The notes: generated by a model not told the origin, from the sequence alone. Shown: positions 1 to 6,996, counted from the first letter of the stretch. The stretch: DNA of 24,945 nucleotides from Oscillospiraceae bacterium (GCA_015067895.1 SVLP01000036.1:1-24945); one strand, 5' to 3'. Made by a program: numbers and translations.

Positions 1-204
1 GCGTTCTACTACCGGATCGAGCTGGCGGATGGTTCCGATATTCCGGATACGGGGGCGTTTGCGGCCCATAAGGATAACAGCAAGGTCGTCCTCGGCTGGA
101 TGCCGATCGAGAAGCTGACGGATGTGACGATCTATCCGGAGTTTATCAAGGAGCAGATCCACGATCTGGATGCACCGCCGCAGCATTTCATGACCAGGGC
201 GTAA
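1..204 (+). CDS. Nudix hydrolase, C-terminal fragment (5' end outside window)
   Basis: An open frame runs from base 1 to a TAA at 202-204 and gives 67 residues. It contains VLGWMPIEKL followed by TIYPEFIKEQI. This pattern, a Trp and a hydrophobic 'EL/EKL' followed by a 'YPEF' helix, is usual at the C-terminus of Nudix hydrolases of the ADP-sugar or nucleoside diphosphate type. The Nudix box itself lies upstream of the window, so substrate and activity cannot be judged. The gene converges with the minus-strand gene ending at 268, and a hairpin lies between them. The family call rests on the C-terminal pattern only and is moderate. Confidence 0.55.
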   Translation, partial: AFYYRIELADGSDIPDTGAFAAHKDNSKVVLGWMPIEKLTDVTIYPEFIKEQIHDLDAPPQHFMTRA

Positions 205-225
205 ATTGCAATGCTATAAACAAAG

Positions 226-266
226 AAAAGGCCGCCAGTGTTCAGAATGAACGCTGACGACCTTTT
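226..266 (-). terminator. Intrinsic terminator of the cyclase-like gene
   Basis: An 18-base inverted repeat (226-243 with 249-266) closes over a 5-base loop. Read on the minus strand the two imperfect positions become G-U pairs and the stem is followed by TTTTCTTTG. On the plus strand the same positions are C-A mismatches, so it favours the minus-strand gene that stops at 268. Confidence 0.75.
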
Positions 267-267
267 A

Positions 268-1026
268 TTAATTGTTGTAACATGATTGCTGAATATATCT
301 TTGCAACCACTCATATTTCTCTTCGATCGAACGCTTTAGTTTCGGTGTTTCCCTTGGTTTTTCTATTTCGGTCTTACACATATCAAGAACCTGAGCAGGA
401 AAATCACGGCACTGCGTTATTCCGATACCCAGCTCGTAGGTGTTTAGATAATGGAGATAGAAAACACCGTCATCATCTTTCTTAATTATTTCTCCATTAA
501 GCTGTTTTAGGAGTTCGTTTTGCTGGTAGTTTTTCTTGTTAAATTCAAAGAGACCAGTTGCAAACTCAGGATCTATAATTAAACGAGGATAAAGAGCTTT
601 TTTTGATTCGAGCCAATATGCCCTATTCATAGCAGGGCCAAACCAAACGTTTTTATCATTATCGTAATAGATATCGCCGTATGTTAATGCTCCTCGTGCA
701 ATAAAGCCATTACGAAGAAACTCAAAGATAACTTTTTCCGTATTGTAGCATGCAATGCACATTAGAGCATACGCATCTTTTCTCGATTCCTCTATTTCTG
801 GTTTGTAATCATAAATTATGTAAGCGCAATCTGAGAATACATGGATTTCCCGCTTATATATCGTGTGAGGATGAGTGCTATCTAATTGTTTTTCCTGTGC
901 TATAGTATCAGAGAATATGCTCATTACTTTATGCCATTCAGAAAAATCTTTTCTATCTTGAGAGCCTAAGATATCGAGAAAGATCGTTACTGCTTTTCTG
1001 AACTCTTTCTTGCAATCCTGTGCCAT
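268..1026 (-). CDS. Class III nucleotide-cyclase-like domain protein (252 aa), AT-rich
   Basis: The start is set at the ATG at 1026 (MAQDCKKEF). Upstream codons in this frame run through the terminator and the tRNA, so they cannot be coding. Visible motifs fit the class III cyclase homology fold: FLDILG with D18, FSDCAYI with D66 (the two metal-binding Asp positions), RGALTYGD at 111-118, and FGPAMNRAYWLE at 129-140, which resembles the 'G..vN.AarLE' segment of true cyclases. No transmembrane segment or partner domain is seen. Base composition is clearly lower in GC than all neighbours, which suggests acquisition by transfer. It sits directly behind a tRNA. Related single-domain proteins are mostly uncharacterised; Pycsar cyclases share this fold, but no effector gene is in view. 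Catalytic activity is unproven. Confidence 0.6.
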   Translation of the reverse strand: MAQDCKKEFRKAVTIFLDILGSQDRKDFSEWHKVMSIFSDTIAQEKQLDSTHPHTIYKREIHVFSDCAYIIYDYKPEIEESRKDAYALMCIACYNTEKVIFEFLRNGFIARGALTYGDIYYDNDKNVWFGPAMNRAYWLESKKALYPRLIIDPEFATGLFEFNKKNYQQNELLKQLNGEIIKKDDDGVFYLHYLNTYELGIGITQCRDFPAQVLDMCKTEIEKPRETPKLKRSIEEKYEWLQRYIQQSCYNN

Positions 1027-1060
1027 TTTCGCTACATCTCCAATCGCATGATATATAACA

Positions 1061-1096
1061 AACAGCCTTAGTAATTTTTCGATTACTAAGGCTGTT
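1061..1096 (-). terminator. Terminator of tRNA-Pro
   Basis: A perfect 15-bp inverted repeat (1061-1075 with 1082-1096, loop of 6) begins at the last A of the encoded CCA end. On the minus strand it is followed by a T-rich tail (TGTTATATATC). It ends the tRNA transcript and lies 35 bases before the start of the cyclase-like gene. Confidence 0.8.
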
Positions 1097-1171
1097 GGTC
1101 CGAGTGGCGAGACTCGAACTCGCGGCATCCTGGTCCCAAACCAGGCGCCCTACCAACTGGGCCACACCCGG
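1096..1171 (-). tRNA. tRNA-Pro (anticodon UGG)
   Basis: Read on the minus strand, all four arms fold. The acceptor CCGGGTG pairs with CACTCGG through one G-U. The D stem GCCC/GGGC is closed around AGTTGGTA. The anticodon stem CCTGG/CCAGG holds the loop TTTGGGA with TGG at positions 34-36. The T arm GCGAG/CTCGC holds TTCGAGT. Discriminator A and a genome-encoded CCA follow; the length is 76. A possible promoter lies just upstream (TTGACC-17-TTAACT on the minus strand, near 1178-1206). Confidence 0.97.
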
Positions 1172-1197
1172 ATATTAAGTTAAGAGAAAAAGCTCGT

Positions 1198-1217
1198 TGT
1201 GGTCAAATATGTGGTCA
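1198..1217. repeat. Short direct repeat TGTGGTCA upstream of tRNA-Pro
   Basis: TGTGGTCA occurs at 1198-1205 and again at 1210-1217. It lies between the intact tRNA-Pro and the tRNA-Pro-like remnant. On the minus strand each copy offers a TTGACC or similar -35-like hexamer, so these could be promoter parts or remnants of an insertion junction. Confidence 0.4.
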
Positions 1218-1292
1218 AGGAAATTCTATCACAGTTTTACCAAACTTTCAACGGAAGTAATCGGGGATAATTGCGAAGAGAAAAGGGAGTAT

Positions 1293-1370
1293 CCAACATT
1301 TGGAGCGGTCGAACCGTTTGAGTGTTCCAGCTCCCAAACCAAGCGCGATACCAAACTTCGCTAAGCCCAG
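1293..1370 (-). pseudogene. tRNA-Pro remnant: intact 5' half, degenerate 3' half
   Basis: On the minus strand, 1370 to 1332 reads like the 5' half of a tRNA-Pro. It has CTGGGCT as acceptor strand, TA, a perfect D stem GCGA/TCGC around AGTTTGGTA, then CTTGG and the anticodon loop TTTGGGA. After the loop the match breaks: GCTGG cannot properly pair with CTTGG, and no AGCCCAG acceptor partner or CCA follows. A GGTTCGA T-loop-like string remains near 1306-1312. The D arm differs from that of the intact tRNA-Pro 160 bases away, so it is not a simple duplicate. The stretch 1172-1425 holds no gene besides this remnant. Confidence 0.5.
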
Positions 1371-1425
1371 TTAGCTTTTGTATTATATATGATTCCTCCG
1401 GAAAAAGCAAGGGGAAATATCCTGC

Positions 1426-1451
1426 GGGGAACGGCACACAGGCCGTTCCCC
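1426..1451 (-). terminator. Hairpin after the XRE gene
   Basis: A perfect 9-bp stem (1426-1434 with 1443-1451, loop of 8) lies 12 bases after the minus-strand stop. The downstream tail is only moderately T-rich, so termination may be weak. Confidence 0.55.
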
Positions 1452-1462
1452 ACATTGGTTTC

Positions 1463-1834
1463 TCAGGCTTCGTGCTGAACCGCCCGGATCAGCTCCTCCG
1501 CTGTGATGCCGTAGAGCTTCGCCAGCTTCAGCAGGTTCGAGGTGCTGGGGTCGGCGGTGCCGTTTTCCCATTTGCTCACCGCCTGGCGGCTGACGCCCAT
1601 GGCTTCGGCCACGAATTCCTGGGTCATGGAGCAGCGGGTGCGGTGCTCCTTCAGCACCTCGCCCAGGGACTTGCGGAGGATGGTTTCCTCCTGGCGCTGG
1701 GGCGAGTCGTTCAGATATTTGCGCAGAGCCCGGAACACCAGGATCAGCAGCTTGACGAACATGACGATCAGAAAGATCACCAGCGCGATCTCAAGCAGCG
1801 CAAGGGGGATCAGATAGAAGATTCTTGCATCCAT
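1463..1834 (-). CDS. Membrane-anchored XRE-family transcriptional regulator (123 aa)
   Basis: The ATG at 1834 is preceded by AGGAAG at good spacing; longer in-frame starts run into the promoter and a neighbouring terminator. Residues about 5-30 (IFYLIPLALLEIALVIFLIVMFVKLLILVF) form one or two hydrophobic segments. The C-terminal half, from about residue 55, is a Cro/C1-type helix-turn-helix with MTQEFVAEAMGVSRQAVSKW, the signature of this family. A DNA-binding domain tied to the membrane suggests a small membrane-located repressor. It has its own promoter and terminator. Inverted CGCAAC/GTTGCG copies sit at the promoter and may be its own operator. The target is unknown. Confidence 0.8.
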   Translation of the reverse strand: MDARIFYLIPLALLEIALVIFLIVMFVKLLILVFRALRKYLNDSPQRQEETILRKSLGEVLKEHRTRCSMTQEFVAEAMGVSRQAVSKWENGTADPSTSNLLKLAKLYGITAEELIRAVQHEA

Positions 1835-1864
1835 AGGGGTCTTCCTTTCTGTTTGGATGGCTCC

Positions 1865-1920
1865 ATCATACACCAAAAGCCCGGTTGCGTCCAGCAGCTT
1901 ACGCGCAACTTTGGGTTGCG
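1865..1920 (-). promoter_or_regulatory. Promoter and candidate operator of the membrane XRE gene
   Basis: On the minus strand, TGGACG (1888-1893) and TATGAT (1865-1870) are 17 bases apart. GTTGCG/CGCAAC elements occur at 1884-1889, 1904-1909 and 1915-1920; the last two form an inverted repeat and the first overlaps the -35 box. This is a plausible autoregulatory operator. Confidence 0.5.
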
Positions 1921-1924
1921 GGGC

Positions 1925-1957
1925 AAAAAAGACCCGATGCGCAGGCCGCATCGGGTC
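1925..1957 (-). terminator. Terminator of the ychF operon
   Basis: A perfect 11-bp stem (1931-1941 with 1947-1957, loop CAGGC on plus) is followed on the minus strand by six T residues. It ends the ychF and small membrane protein transcript. Confidence 0.85.
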
Positions 1958-1964
1958 GAATTCG

Positions 1965-2270
1965 TTATTCTTCCGCAAACAGGTCGGGATTGCGGTGGCA
2001 GTAGACCCGCCAGGCGTACCACTGGCCTGCGGTGATGCCCGTCAGGACGGCCAGCATCAGGACGGACAGGGTCAGCATGATGATGCCTGCGTCCGCACTA
2101 ATCAGGGTGAACAGGAAGCTCAGAGCCAGGGCGCACAGGGCGATGACCACGAGCCGCTTGCCGCTGCGGCTGGGCTCCTCGTCCCGCTCCAGCCGGTCGA
2201 TCTCCTTCAGGTAGGACAGGCCAAAGGCGGCACCGAAGAGAAGGAAATTGATGAGAAAAAACTTCTGCAT
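1965..2270 (-). CDS. Small membrane protein, function unknown (101 aa)
   Basis: The ATG at 2270 follows the ychF stop by three bases, so it is in the ychF operon and probably translationally coupled. Three hydrophobic segments are visible: residues about 4-20, 39-58 and 62-82. A charged stretch KEIDRLERDEEPSRSGKR lies between the first two, and the C-terminus (YCHRNPDLFAEE) is polar. I do not recognise the family. The ribosome binding site is weak (AAGG only two bases from the ATG), which fits coupling. No catalytic motif is visible. Confidence 0.7.
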   Translation of the reverse strand: MQKFFLINFLLFGAAFGLSYLKEIDRLERDEEPSRSGKRLVVIALCALALSFLFTLISADAGIIMLTLSVLMLAVLTGITAGQWYAWRVYCHRNPDLFAEE

Positions 2271-2273
2271 ACC

Positions 2274-3371
2274 TTACACGTTGAACAGGAAGTTGACGAT
2301 GTCGCCGTCCTTCATGACGTACTCCTTGCCCTCGCTGCGAACCTTGCCCTGGGCCTTGGCGGCTGCCATGGTGCCGATGGTCTTCAGATCCTCGAAGGCG
2401 ATGACCTCGGCTCGGATGAAGCCACGCTCGAAGTCGGTGTGGATCTTGCCGGCGGCCTGGGGAGCCTTGGTGCCCCGCTTGATCGTCCAGGCGCGGCACT
2501 CGTCGGTACCGGCAGTCAGGAAGGACATCAGACCCAGCAGCGCGTAGCTGGCCTTGATGAGCCGATCCAGGCCGGACTCGGTGACACCCAGCTCCTCCAT
2601 GAACATGGCCTTCTCGTCGGGATCGTCCAGCTCGGCGATGTCGGCCTCCAGCTTGGCGCAGATGGGCAGGCACTGGCTGCCCTCGGCATCGGCCAGGGCC
2701 TTGACGGCGTTGAAGTGCTTATTGGATTCGGGCTCGTTGACCTCGTCCTCAGAAAGGTTGGCAACGTAGATGGTCTTCTTCAGGGTCAGCAGATCACTCT
2801 GGGCGATGACGGCGAATTCCTCGGGATCGTCGGTGTAGGTCCGGGCCAGCTTGCCCTCGTTCAGGTGCTCCAGCAGGCCCTGCAGCAGCTTGGCCTCGGC
2901 GGCAAACTTCTTGTCGCCGCCCTTCATGGCCTTCTGGCACTTGTCGATGCGGCGCTCCACCATCTCGATGTCGGCCATGACCAGCTCCAGGTTGATGATG
3001 TCGATGTCCCGCAGGGGATCGGTGCTGCCCTCCACATGGGTGACGTTGCTGTCCTCAAAGCAGCGGACAACATGGACGATGGCATCGGTGGTGCGGATGT
3101 TGGAGAGGAACTTGTTGCCCAGGCCCTCGCCCTTGCTGGCACCCTTCACGAGGCCGGCGATGTCGACAAACTCGATGACGGCGGGGGTGGTCTTCTTGGG
3201 GGAATAGAAATCGCTCAGCCACTGCAGCCGCTCATCGGGCACGGAAACCACACCCACGTTGGGGTCGATGGTGCAGAAGGCATAGTTGTCGGCGGGAACA
3301 CCGGCATTGGTGATGGCATTGAACAGGGTGGACTTGCCCACGTTGGGAAGTCCCACGATACCAAGCTTCAT
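2274..3371 (-). CDS. ychF: Redox-regulated ATPase YchF, Obg-like GTPase family (365 aa)
   Basis: YchF/OLA1 proteins are cytoplasmic P-loop ATPases of the Obg family that associate with ribosomes. Residues 1-20 read MKLGIVGLPNVGKSTLFNAI, giving the G1 loop; the G3 motif is DIAGLV within EFVDIAGLVKGASKGEGLGN. The C-terminal TGS domain ends with the usual VMKDGDIVNFLFNV. The length of 365 matches the family (about 363-366). The ATG at 3371 has AAGGAG eight bases upstream; the longer frame to 3422 lacks such a site and begins next to the promoter. It is first in a two-gene operon with the small membrane protein. Confidence 0.97.
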   Translation of the reverse strand: MKLGIVGLPNVGKSTLFNAITNAGVPADNYAFCTIDPNVGVVSVPDERLQWLSDFYSPKKTTPAVIEFVDIAGLVKGASKGEGLGNKFLSNIRTTDAIVHVVRCFEDSNVTHVEGSTDPLRDIDIINLELVMADIEMVERRIDKCQKAMKGGDKKFAAEAKLLQGLLEHLNEGKLARTYTDDPEEFAVIAQSDLLTLKKTIYVANLSEDEVNEPESNKHFNAVKALADAEGSQCLPICAKLEADIAELDDPDEKAMFMEELGVTESGLDRLIKASYALLGLMSFLTAGTDECRAWTIKRGTKAPQAAGKIHTDFERGFIRAEVIAFEDLKTIGTMAAAKAQGKVRSEGKEYVMKDGDIVNFLFNV

Positions 3372-3425
3372 ATGAATAAACTCCTTTTGGATGATTTTTA
3401 CGCAAAGCGCATACAATGACAATTT

Positions 3426-3454
3426 ATTCTAGCACAAAAGGGGAGAAGAAGCAA
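3426..3454 (-). promoter_or_regulatory. ychF promoter
   Basis: On the minus strand, TTGCTT (3449-3454) and TAGAAT (3426-3431) are 17 bases apart. The start codon lies 55 bases downstream. Confidence 0.65.
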
Positions 3455-3480
3455 GGGATTTTGGAAAAAACACCCGCCCG

Positions 3481-3715
3481 GTGAAATTTTCCCTGACGGG
3501 AAAGTGAAATATTTCCTTGCGGAAATGTGAAATATGCCCAAGGGCATGTGGTGGTGTCCCTTCGGGACGATTCAAATGACAAAAATGGAGTTCTGCATTT
3601 TGCAGAACTCCATTTTTACATCCATATTTTCGTAGAATATATTTCACAGGCGAAGCCTATTTCACATGGCGCAAGCCATATTTTACAAATTTGCATCGCA
3701 AATTTATTTCATTGA
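3481..3715. repeat. Hairpin-string element with GTGAAAT linkers and a central palindrome
   Basis: This stretch between sdaA and ychF has no gene. GTGAAAT occurs at 3481, 3504 and 3527, exactly 23 bases apart, with a degenerate fourth linker near 3548. Between the linkers sit short hairpins: TTTCCC-tgac-GGGAAA, TTCC-ttgc-GGAA, GCCC-aa-GGGC and GTCCC-ttc-GGGAC. The centre is a perfect palindrome with 17-base arms (3581-3597 with 3601-3617). To its right the order is mirrored: ATTTCAC at 3641 and 3659 and variants at 3680 and 3706, separating GGC-gaa-GCC, TGGC-gcaa-GCCA and ATTTGC-atc-GCAAAT. The central palindrome, with A5 and T5 ends, could also terminate sdaA. Confidence 0.8.
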
Positions 3716-3765
3716 CGGTTGGCCATATCCCTATGCCCAACCGACTAATTGGAGCGGGTGAAAAG

Positions 3766-4980
3766 TCACATCTTCTGCTTTCTGGCGTAGATCTTGGCTA
3801 GGCCGCCTTCGCTGGTTTCGCGGAAGCGGTGGCTCAGGTTGATGCCGGTCTCGTGCATGGCCCGGCAGACCATGTCGTAGCTGATGTTGCGGGAGCCGGT
3901 GAGGAAGTAGCTCATGTTGCAGGCGTTCATGGCCCGCATGGCGGCCACGGCGTTGCGCTCGATGCAGGGGATCTGGACAAGGCCGCAGATGGGGTCGCAG
4001 GTTAGACCCAGATGGTGCTCCATGGCGACCTCTGCCGCGTACTCCACCTGATCCAGGTTCTGGCCGTAGAGCTCCGCCAGGGCGGCGGCGGCCATGGAGC
4101 AGGCGGTGCCGATCTCGGCCTGACAGCCGCACTCCGCGCCGGAGATGGAGGCGTTGCGCTTGGTCAAAGAGCCGATGATGCCTGCGGCGGCAAGGCCACG
4201 GATGATCTGCTCGTCGGTGAAGCCCCGGGTGACCTGGGCATAGCGCAGCACGGCGGGGAGGACACCGCAGGCACCGCAGGTGGGGGCGGTGACGATCAGG
4301 CCGTTGTCGGCGTTCTGCTCCGCCACGGCGTAGGCGAAGGCGGAGATCATCTGGAATTCCTTCAAGGCGGGGACATCGTCCTGGGGGATCTGCTCATAGA
4401 GGAATTTTGCCTTCCGCTCCACCCGCAGGCCGCCGGGCAGGGTGCCGGTGGTGGTCAGACCCGTTTCAATGGCGTTCTTCATGACCTGCCAGACCTCCAT
4501 CAGGAAGGGCCAGATCTCCTCTCCCTCGTTGAGCTCCACGTAGTCGGAAAGGGTGTCGATGTAGCGCCAGTGGCAGAAGTCGGAGACCTCGGCGAAGGAG
4601 TTCTCGGGGTAGACCTCCGGGGAGTCCAGCAGGCTTTCCCCCGGAATCCGGATGTCGCCGCCGCCGATGGACTCGATGCGCATGGTGCCGATGACATCCT
4701 CGCCCACGATGGCCTCCAAGTCCATGGTGTTCGGATGCATGCCGGGCCACTCCTCCTTGGAGAAGATGATGCCCGTGCGGCTGTCGCCCAGAGTGTGGCG
4801 CAGCACCCGGTCGGTGCCATGGCCCACGCCGGTCTTGCTCAGGGAGCCGTAGAGGGTGACCCGGTAGCGGTCTGCGTCGGGATACTGCTCGTAGAAGATC
4901 TTGGCCGCCCGCTCGGGGCCCATGGTGTGGGAGGAGGAGGGGCCGACACCGATCTTGTAAATGTCGCGGATGGATTTCAT
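3766..4980 (-). CDS. sdaA: L-serine ammonia-lyase (serine dehydratase), iron-sulfur, single chain (404 aa)
   Basis: The enzyme deaminates L-serine to pyruvate and ammonia in the cytoplasm with a [4Fe-4S] cluster. The N-terminal beta-type domain starts MKSIRDIYKIGVGPSSSHTMGP, the typical opening. The alpha-type domain carries the cluster-region cysteines in APTCGACGVLPA, SGAECGCQAEIG and LTCDPICGLVQIPCIERN. Both parts are on one chain, as in the E. coli enzymes, although many Clostridia use two subunits. The ATG at 4980 has GGAGGT eight bases upstream; the longer frame to 5208 enters the intergenic repeat. It is monocistronic with its own promoter. The 3' side runs into the hairpin-string element. 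Confidence 0.95.
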   Translation of the reverse strand: MKSIRDIYKIGVGPSSSHTMGPERAAKIFYEQYPDADRYRVTLYGSLSKTGVGHGTDRVLRHTLGDSRTGIIFSKEEWPGMHPNTMDLEAIVGEDVIGTMRIESIGGGDIRIPGESLLDSPEVYPENSFAEVSDFCHWRYIDTLSDYVELNEGEEIWPFLMEVWQVMKNAIETGLTTTGTLPGGLRVERKAKFLYEQIPQDDVPALKEFQMISAFAYAVAEQNADNGLIVTAPTCGACGVLPAVLRYAQVTRGFTDEQIIRGLAAAGIIGSLTKRNASISGAECGCQAEIGTACSMAAAALAELYGQNLDQVEYAAEVAMEHHLGLTCDPICGLVQIPCIERNAVAAMRAMNACNMSYFLTGSRNISYDMVCRAMHETGINLSHRFRETSEGGLAKIYARKQKM

Positions 4981-5008
4981 GGGAATACCTCCGATTCTAT
5001 TTTTTCTC

Positions 5009-5037
5009 AGTATATCATTTTCACCGCAAAAACACAA
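5009..5037 (-). promoter_or_regulatory. sdaA promoter
   Basis: On the minus strand a good -10 box, TATACT (5009-5014), lies 17 bases after a weak -35 box, TTGTGT (5032-5037). The transcript leader would be about 20-25 bases. Confidence 0.5.
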
Positions 5038-5071
5038 GTGCAGACAGGATAAGCTGTCCGGGAAGAACATA

Positions 5072-5340
5072 CTGTAGGGCGGATGGCATGTCTCCGCCGA
5101 GTGACTGTGGTAACCTCTCTGATAATACAGAAGGATCTGGTGCCACAACGATGTCATTGCGAGCCCGTAAGGGCGTGGCAATCTCCTGCGGAATTGTTCC
5201 GGTTCCAACAGCGGTGGCAGGAGATTGCCACGTCGGCCTATGGCCTCCTCGCAATGACAGTGGTAATTTGAAACTGGTTCTTCTGCTTGTACAATCCAGC
5301 CACTTCAGTTGCCAGGCGAGGTCATGACCCCGCCCTACAG
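5072..5340. repeat. Nested inverted-repeat element (TGTAGGGCGG outside, GTCATTGCGAG inside), copy 1
   Basis: This 269-base gene-free element lies between sdaA and proS. The outer arms are CTGTAGGGCGG (5072-5082) and CCGCCCTACAG (5330-5340). Inside are GTCATTGCGAG (5153-5163) and CTCGCAATGAC (5248-5258). Inside those is a perfect 16-base repeat (5174-5189 with 5217-5232) containing GGCAATCTCC. A related copy lies at 20895-21122. The 'CATTGCGAG ... GGCAATCTCC' family is a known type of small interspersed palindromic repeat in many Firmicutes genomes. No transposase is encoded, so it is REP- or MITE-like. Confidence 0.8.
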
Positions 5341-5364
5341 ACTGGAAAGAATGAACATTTTTAC

Positions 5365-5394
5365 TTGCAAACCTATTGACACATATGATATACT
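5365..5394 (+). promoter_or_regulatory. proS promoter
   Basis: TTGCAA is followed 18 bases later by TATACT, ending near 5394. An overlapping alternative is TTGACA with TTTGTA 17 bases on. Both lie within 80 bases of the proS start and directly right of the repeat element. Confidence 0.5.
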
Positions 5395-5440
5395 AACATT
5401 TGTAATTCCAACAATATTCCCGAGAGAGGATGAAAATACT

Positions 5441-6889
5441 ATGGCTAAAAACAAAGGCAACGACAAGAAGGTCGAGCAGATCACCGATATGGAGGTGGAC
5501 TTTGCACAGTGGTTCACCGACGTGTGCAAGAAGGCTCAGCTGATCGACTATTCTTCCATCAAGGGCGTGTTCATCTACCGTCCCTACGGCTACGCCATCT
5601 GGGAGAACATCCAGCGCATCATGGACGCGGAGTTCAAGAAGCAGGGCGTTGAGAATGTCTACATGCCCATGCTGATCCCCGAGAGCCTGCTGCAGAAGGA
5701 GAAGGATCACGTCGAGGGCTTTGCTCCCGAGTGCGCCTGGGTCACCATCGGCGGCGGTGAGGAGCTGGAGGAGAAGTACGCCATCCGTCCCACCTCCGAG
5801 ACCCTGTTCTGCGAGCACTTCGCCAATGTGCTGCAGAGCCATCGTGACCTGCCCATGAAGTATAACCAGTGGTGCTCCGTCATGCGCTGGGAGAAGACCT
5901 CCCGTCCCTTCCTGCGCCACCGGGAGTTCCTGTGGCAGGAGGGCCACACCCTCCACGCCACCGCTGAGGAGGCCAAGGAGTTCACCGAGCGGATGCTGAA
6001 CGTCTACGCCGACTTCTGCGAGAACGTGCTGGCCATGCCCGTGACCAAGGGCCGCAAGACCGACAAGGAGAAGTTCAACGGTGCCGAGGCCACCTACACC
6101 ATCGAGTGCATGATGCACGACCGCAAGGCCCTGCAGGCCGGTACCTCCCACTACTTCGGCGATGGCTTCGCCAAGGCCTTCGGCATCGAGTTCACCGACA
6201 AGACCAACCAGAAGACCAACCCCCACCAGACCTCCTGGGGCGTTTCCACCCGCCTGATCGGCGGCATCATCATGACCCACGGCGACAACAACGGTCTGGT
6301 TCTGCCCCCCAAGGTGGCTCCCGTCCAGGTGGTGGTTCTGCCCATCGCCCAGCACAAGCCCGGCGTTCTGGAGGGAGCTGCCCAGCTCCGTGACCGGCTG
6401 TTGAATGCCGGCTTCCGGGTGAAGATGGACGACTCCGACAACTCCATGGGCTGGAAGTGCGCCGAGTACGAGATGAAGGGTGTGCCCCTGCGCGTGGAGT
6501 GCGGCCCCCGGGATCTGGAGAACGGCCAGTGCGTGCTGGTTCGCCGTACCGACCGGGAGAAGATCGTCGTCAAGTTCGAGGAGCTGGAGCAGGCAGTTGC
6601 TGAGCAGCTGGAGCTGGTGCACAAGGGTATGTACGAGCGCGCCAAGAAGAATCTGGACGAGCACATCTACGAGGCCCACTCCCTGGAGGAGGCCAAGGAG
6701 CTCCAGGAGAAGAACGGCGGCTTCGTCAAGACCATGTGGTGCGGCGAGCTGGAGTGCGAGCTGAAGATGAAGGAAGTGGCCGGTATGTCCAGCCGCTGCA
6801 TGCCCTTCGCCCAGGAACAGCTGGATGAGGTCTGTGCCTGCTGCGGCAAGCCCGCCAAGACCATGGCATATTGGGGAGTCGCATATTAA
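5441..6889 (+). CDS. proS: Prolyl-tRNA synthetase, short (archaeal/eukaryal-type) form (482 aa)
   Basis: The enzyme charges tRNA-Pro with proline. Class II signatures are present: RPTSET at 116-121, motif 2 in [23 protein letters not shown] from about 148, and motif 3 in [19 protein letters not shown]. No editing (INS) insertion is seen between motifs 2 and 3, and the length of about 480 is that of the type 3 ProRS. The C-terminal zinc-binding-like domain has [18 protein letters not shown] with the terminal Tyr typical of this class. The start at 5441 has GAGAGGA upstream; the in-frame extension to 5309 covers the promoter. A tandem heptamer repeat and a hairpin follow the stop. Confidence 0.96.
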   Translation: MAKNKGNDKKVEQITDMEVDFAQWFTDVCKKAQLIDYSSIKGVFIYRPYGYAIWENIQRIMDAEFKKQGVENVYMPMLIPESLLQKEKDHVEGFAPECAWVTIGGGEELEEKYAIRPTSETLFCEHFANVLQSHRDLPMKYNQWCSVMRWEKTSRPFLRHREFLWQEGHTLHATAEEAKEFTERMLNVYADFCENVLAMPVTKGRKTDKEKFNGAEATYTIECMMHDRKALQAGTSHYFGDGFAKAFGIEFTDKTNQKTNPHQTSWGVSTRLIGGIIMTHGDNNGLVLPPKVAPVQVVVLPIAQHKPGVLEGAAQLRDRLLNAGFRVKMDDSDNSMGWKCAEYEMKGVPLRVECGPRDLENGQCVLVRRTDREKIVVKFEELEQAVAEQLELVHKGMYERAKKNLDEHIYEAHSLEEAKELQEKNGGFVKTMWCGELECELKMKEVAGMSSRCMPFAQEQLDEVCACCGKPAKTMAYWGVAY

Positions 6890-6891
6890 GT

Positions 6892-6919
6892 GCTGAGTTC
6901 TGAGGGCTGAGTGCTGAAT
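6892..6919 (+). repeat. Tandem heptamer repeat behind proS
   Basis: Four consecutive heptamers, GCTGAGT, TCTGAGG, GCTGAGT and GCTGAAT, start two bases after the proS stop codon. They have no hairpin partner in the vicinity. Confidence 0.6.
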
Positions 6920-6942
6920 TAAGCTGTATTTAAGAGGATTCT

Positions 6943-6977
6943 GAAAGCGGCGCATCCAAAGTGGGTGCGCCGCTTTT
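6943..6977 (+). terminator. Terminator or intercistronic hairpin between proS and the kinase gene
   Basis: A 13-bp stem, with one bulged or mismatched position (6944-6957 with 6963-6975), is followed by CTTTTGAT. The next gene's ribosome binding site starts about 8 bases after the T-run, which leaves no room for a separate promoter after the hairpin. Confidence 0.7.
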
Positions 6978-6996
6978 GATATCAAAGGAGGGTAAG

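Noticed and set aside
953..1165. A 70-codon frame across the tRNA-Pro
   Set aside because: It reads through the tRNA and its terminator in a second frame and has no ribosome binding site.
1857..3419. A 520-codon open frame antisense to ychF
   Set aside because: Shadow frame; ychF has G1, G3 and TGS motifs on the other strand.
3481..3715. CRISPR array
   Set aside because: The recurring linker is only seven bases, the units between are self-complementary hairpins, orientation flips at the centre, and no cas genes are near.
5393..6985. A 530-codon open frame antisense to proS
   Set aside because: Low-complexity L/G/H/V-rich translation with no motif or ribosome binding site; proS on plus is unmistakable.
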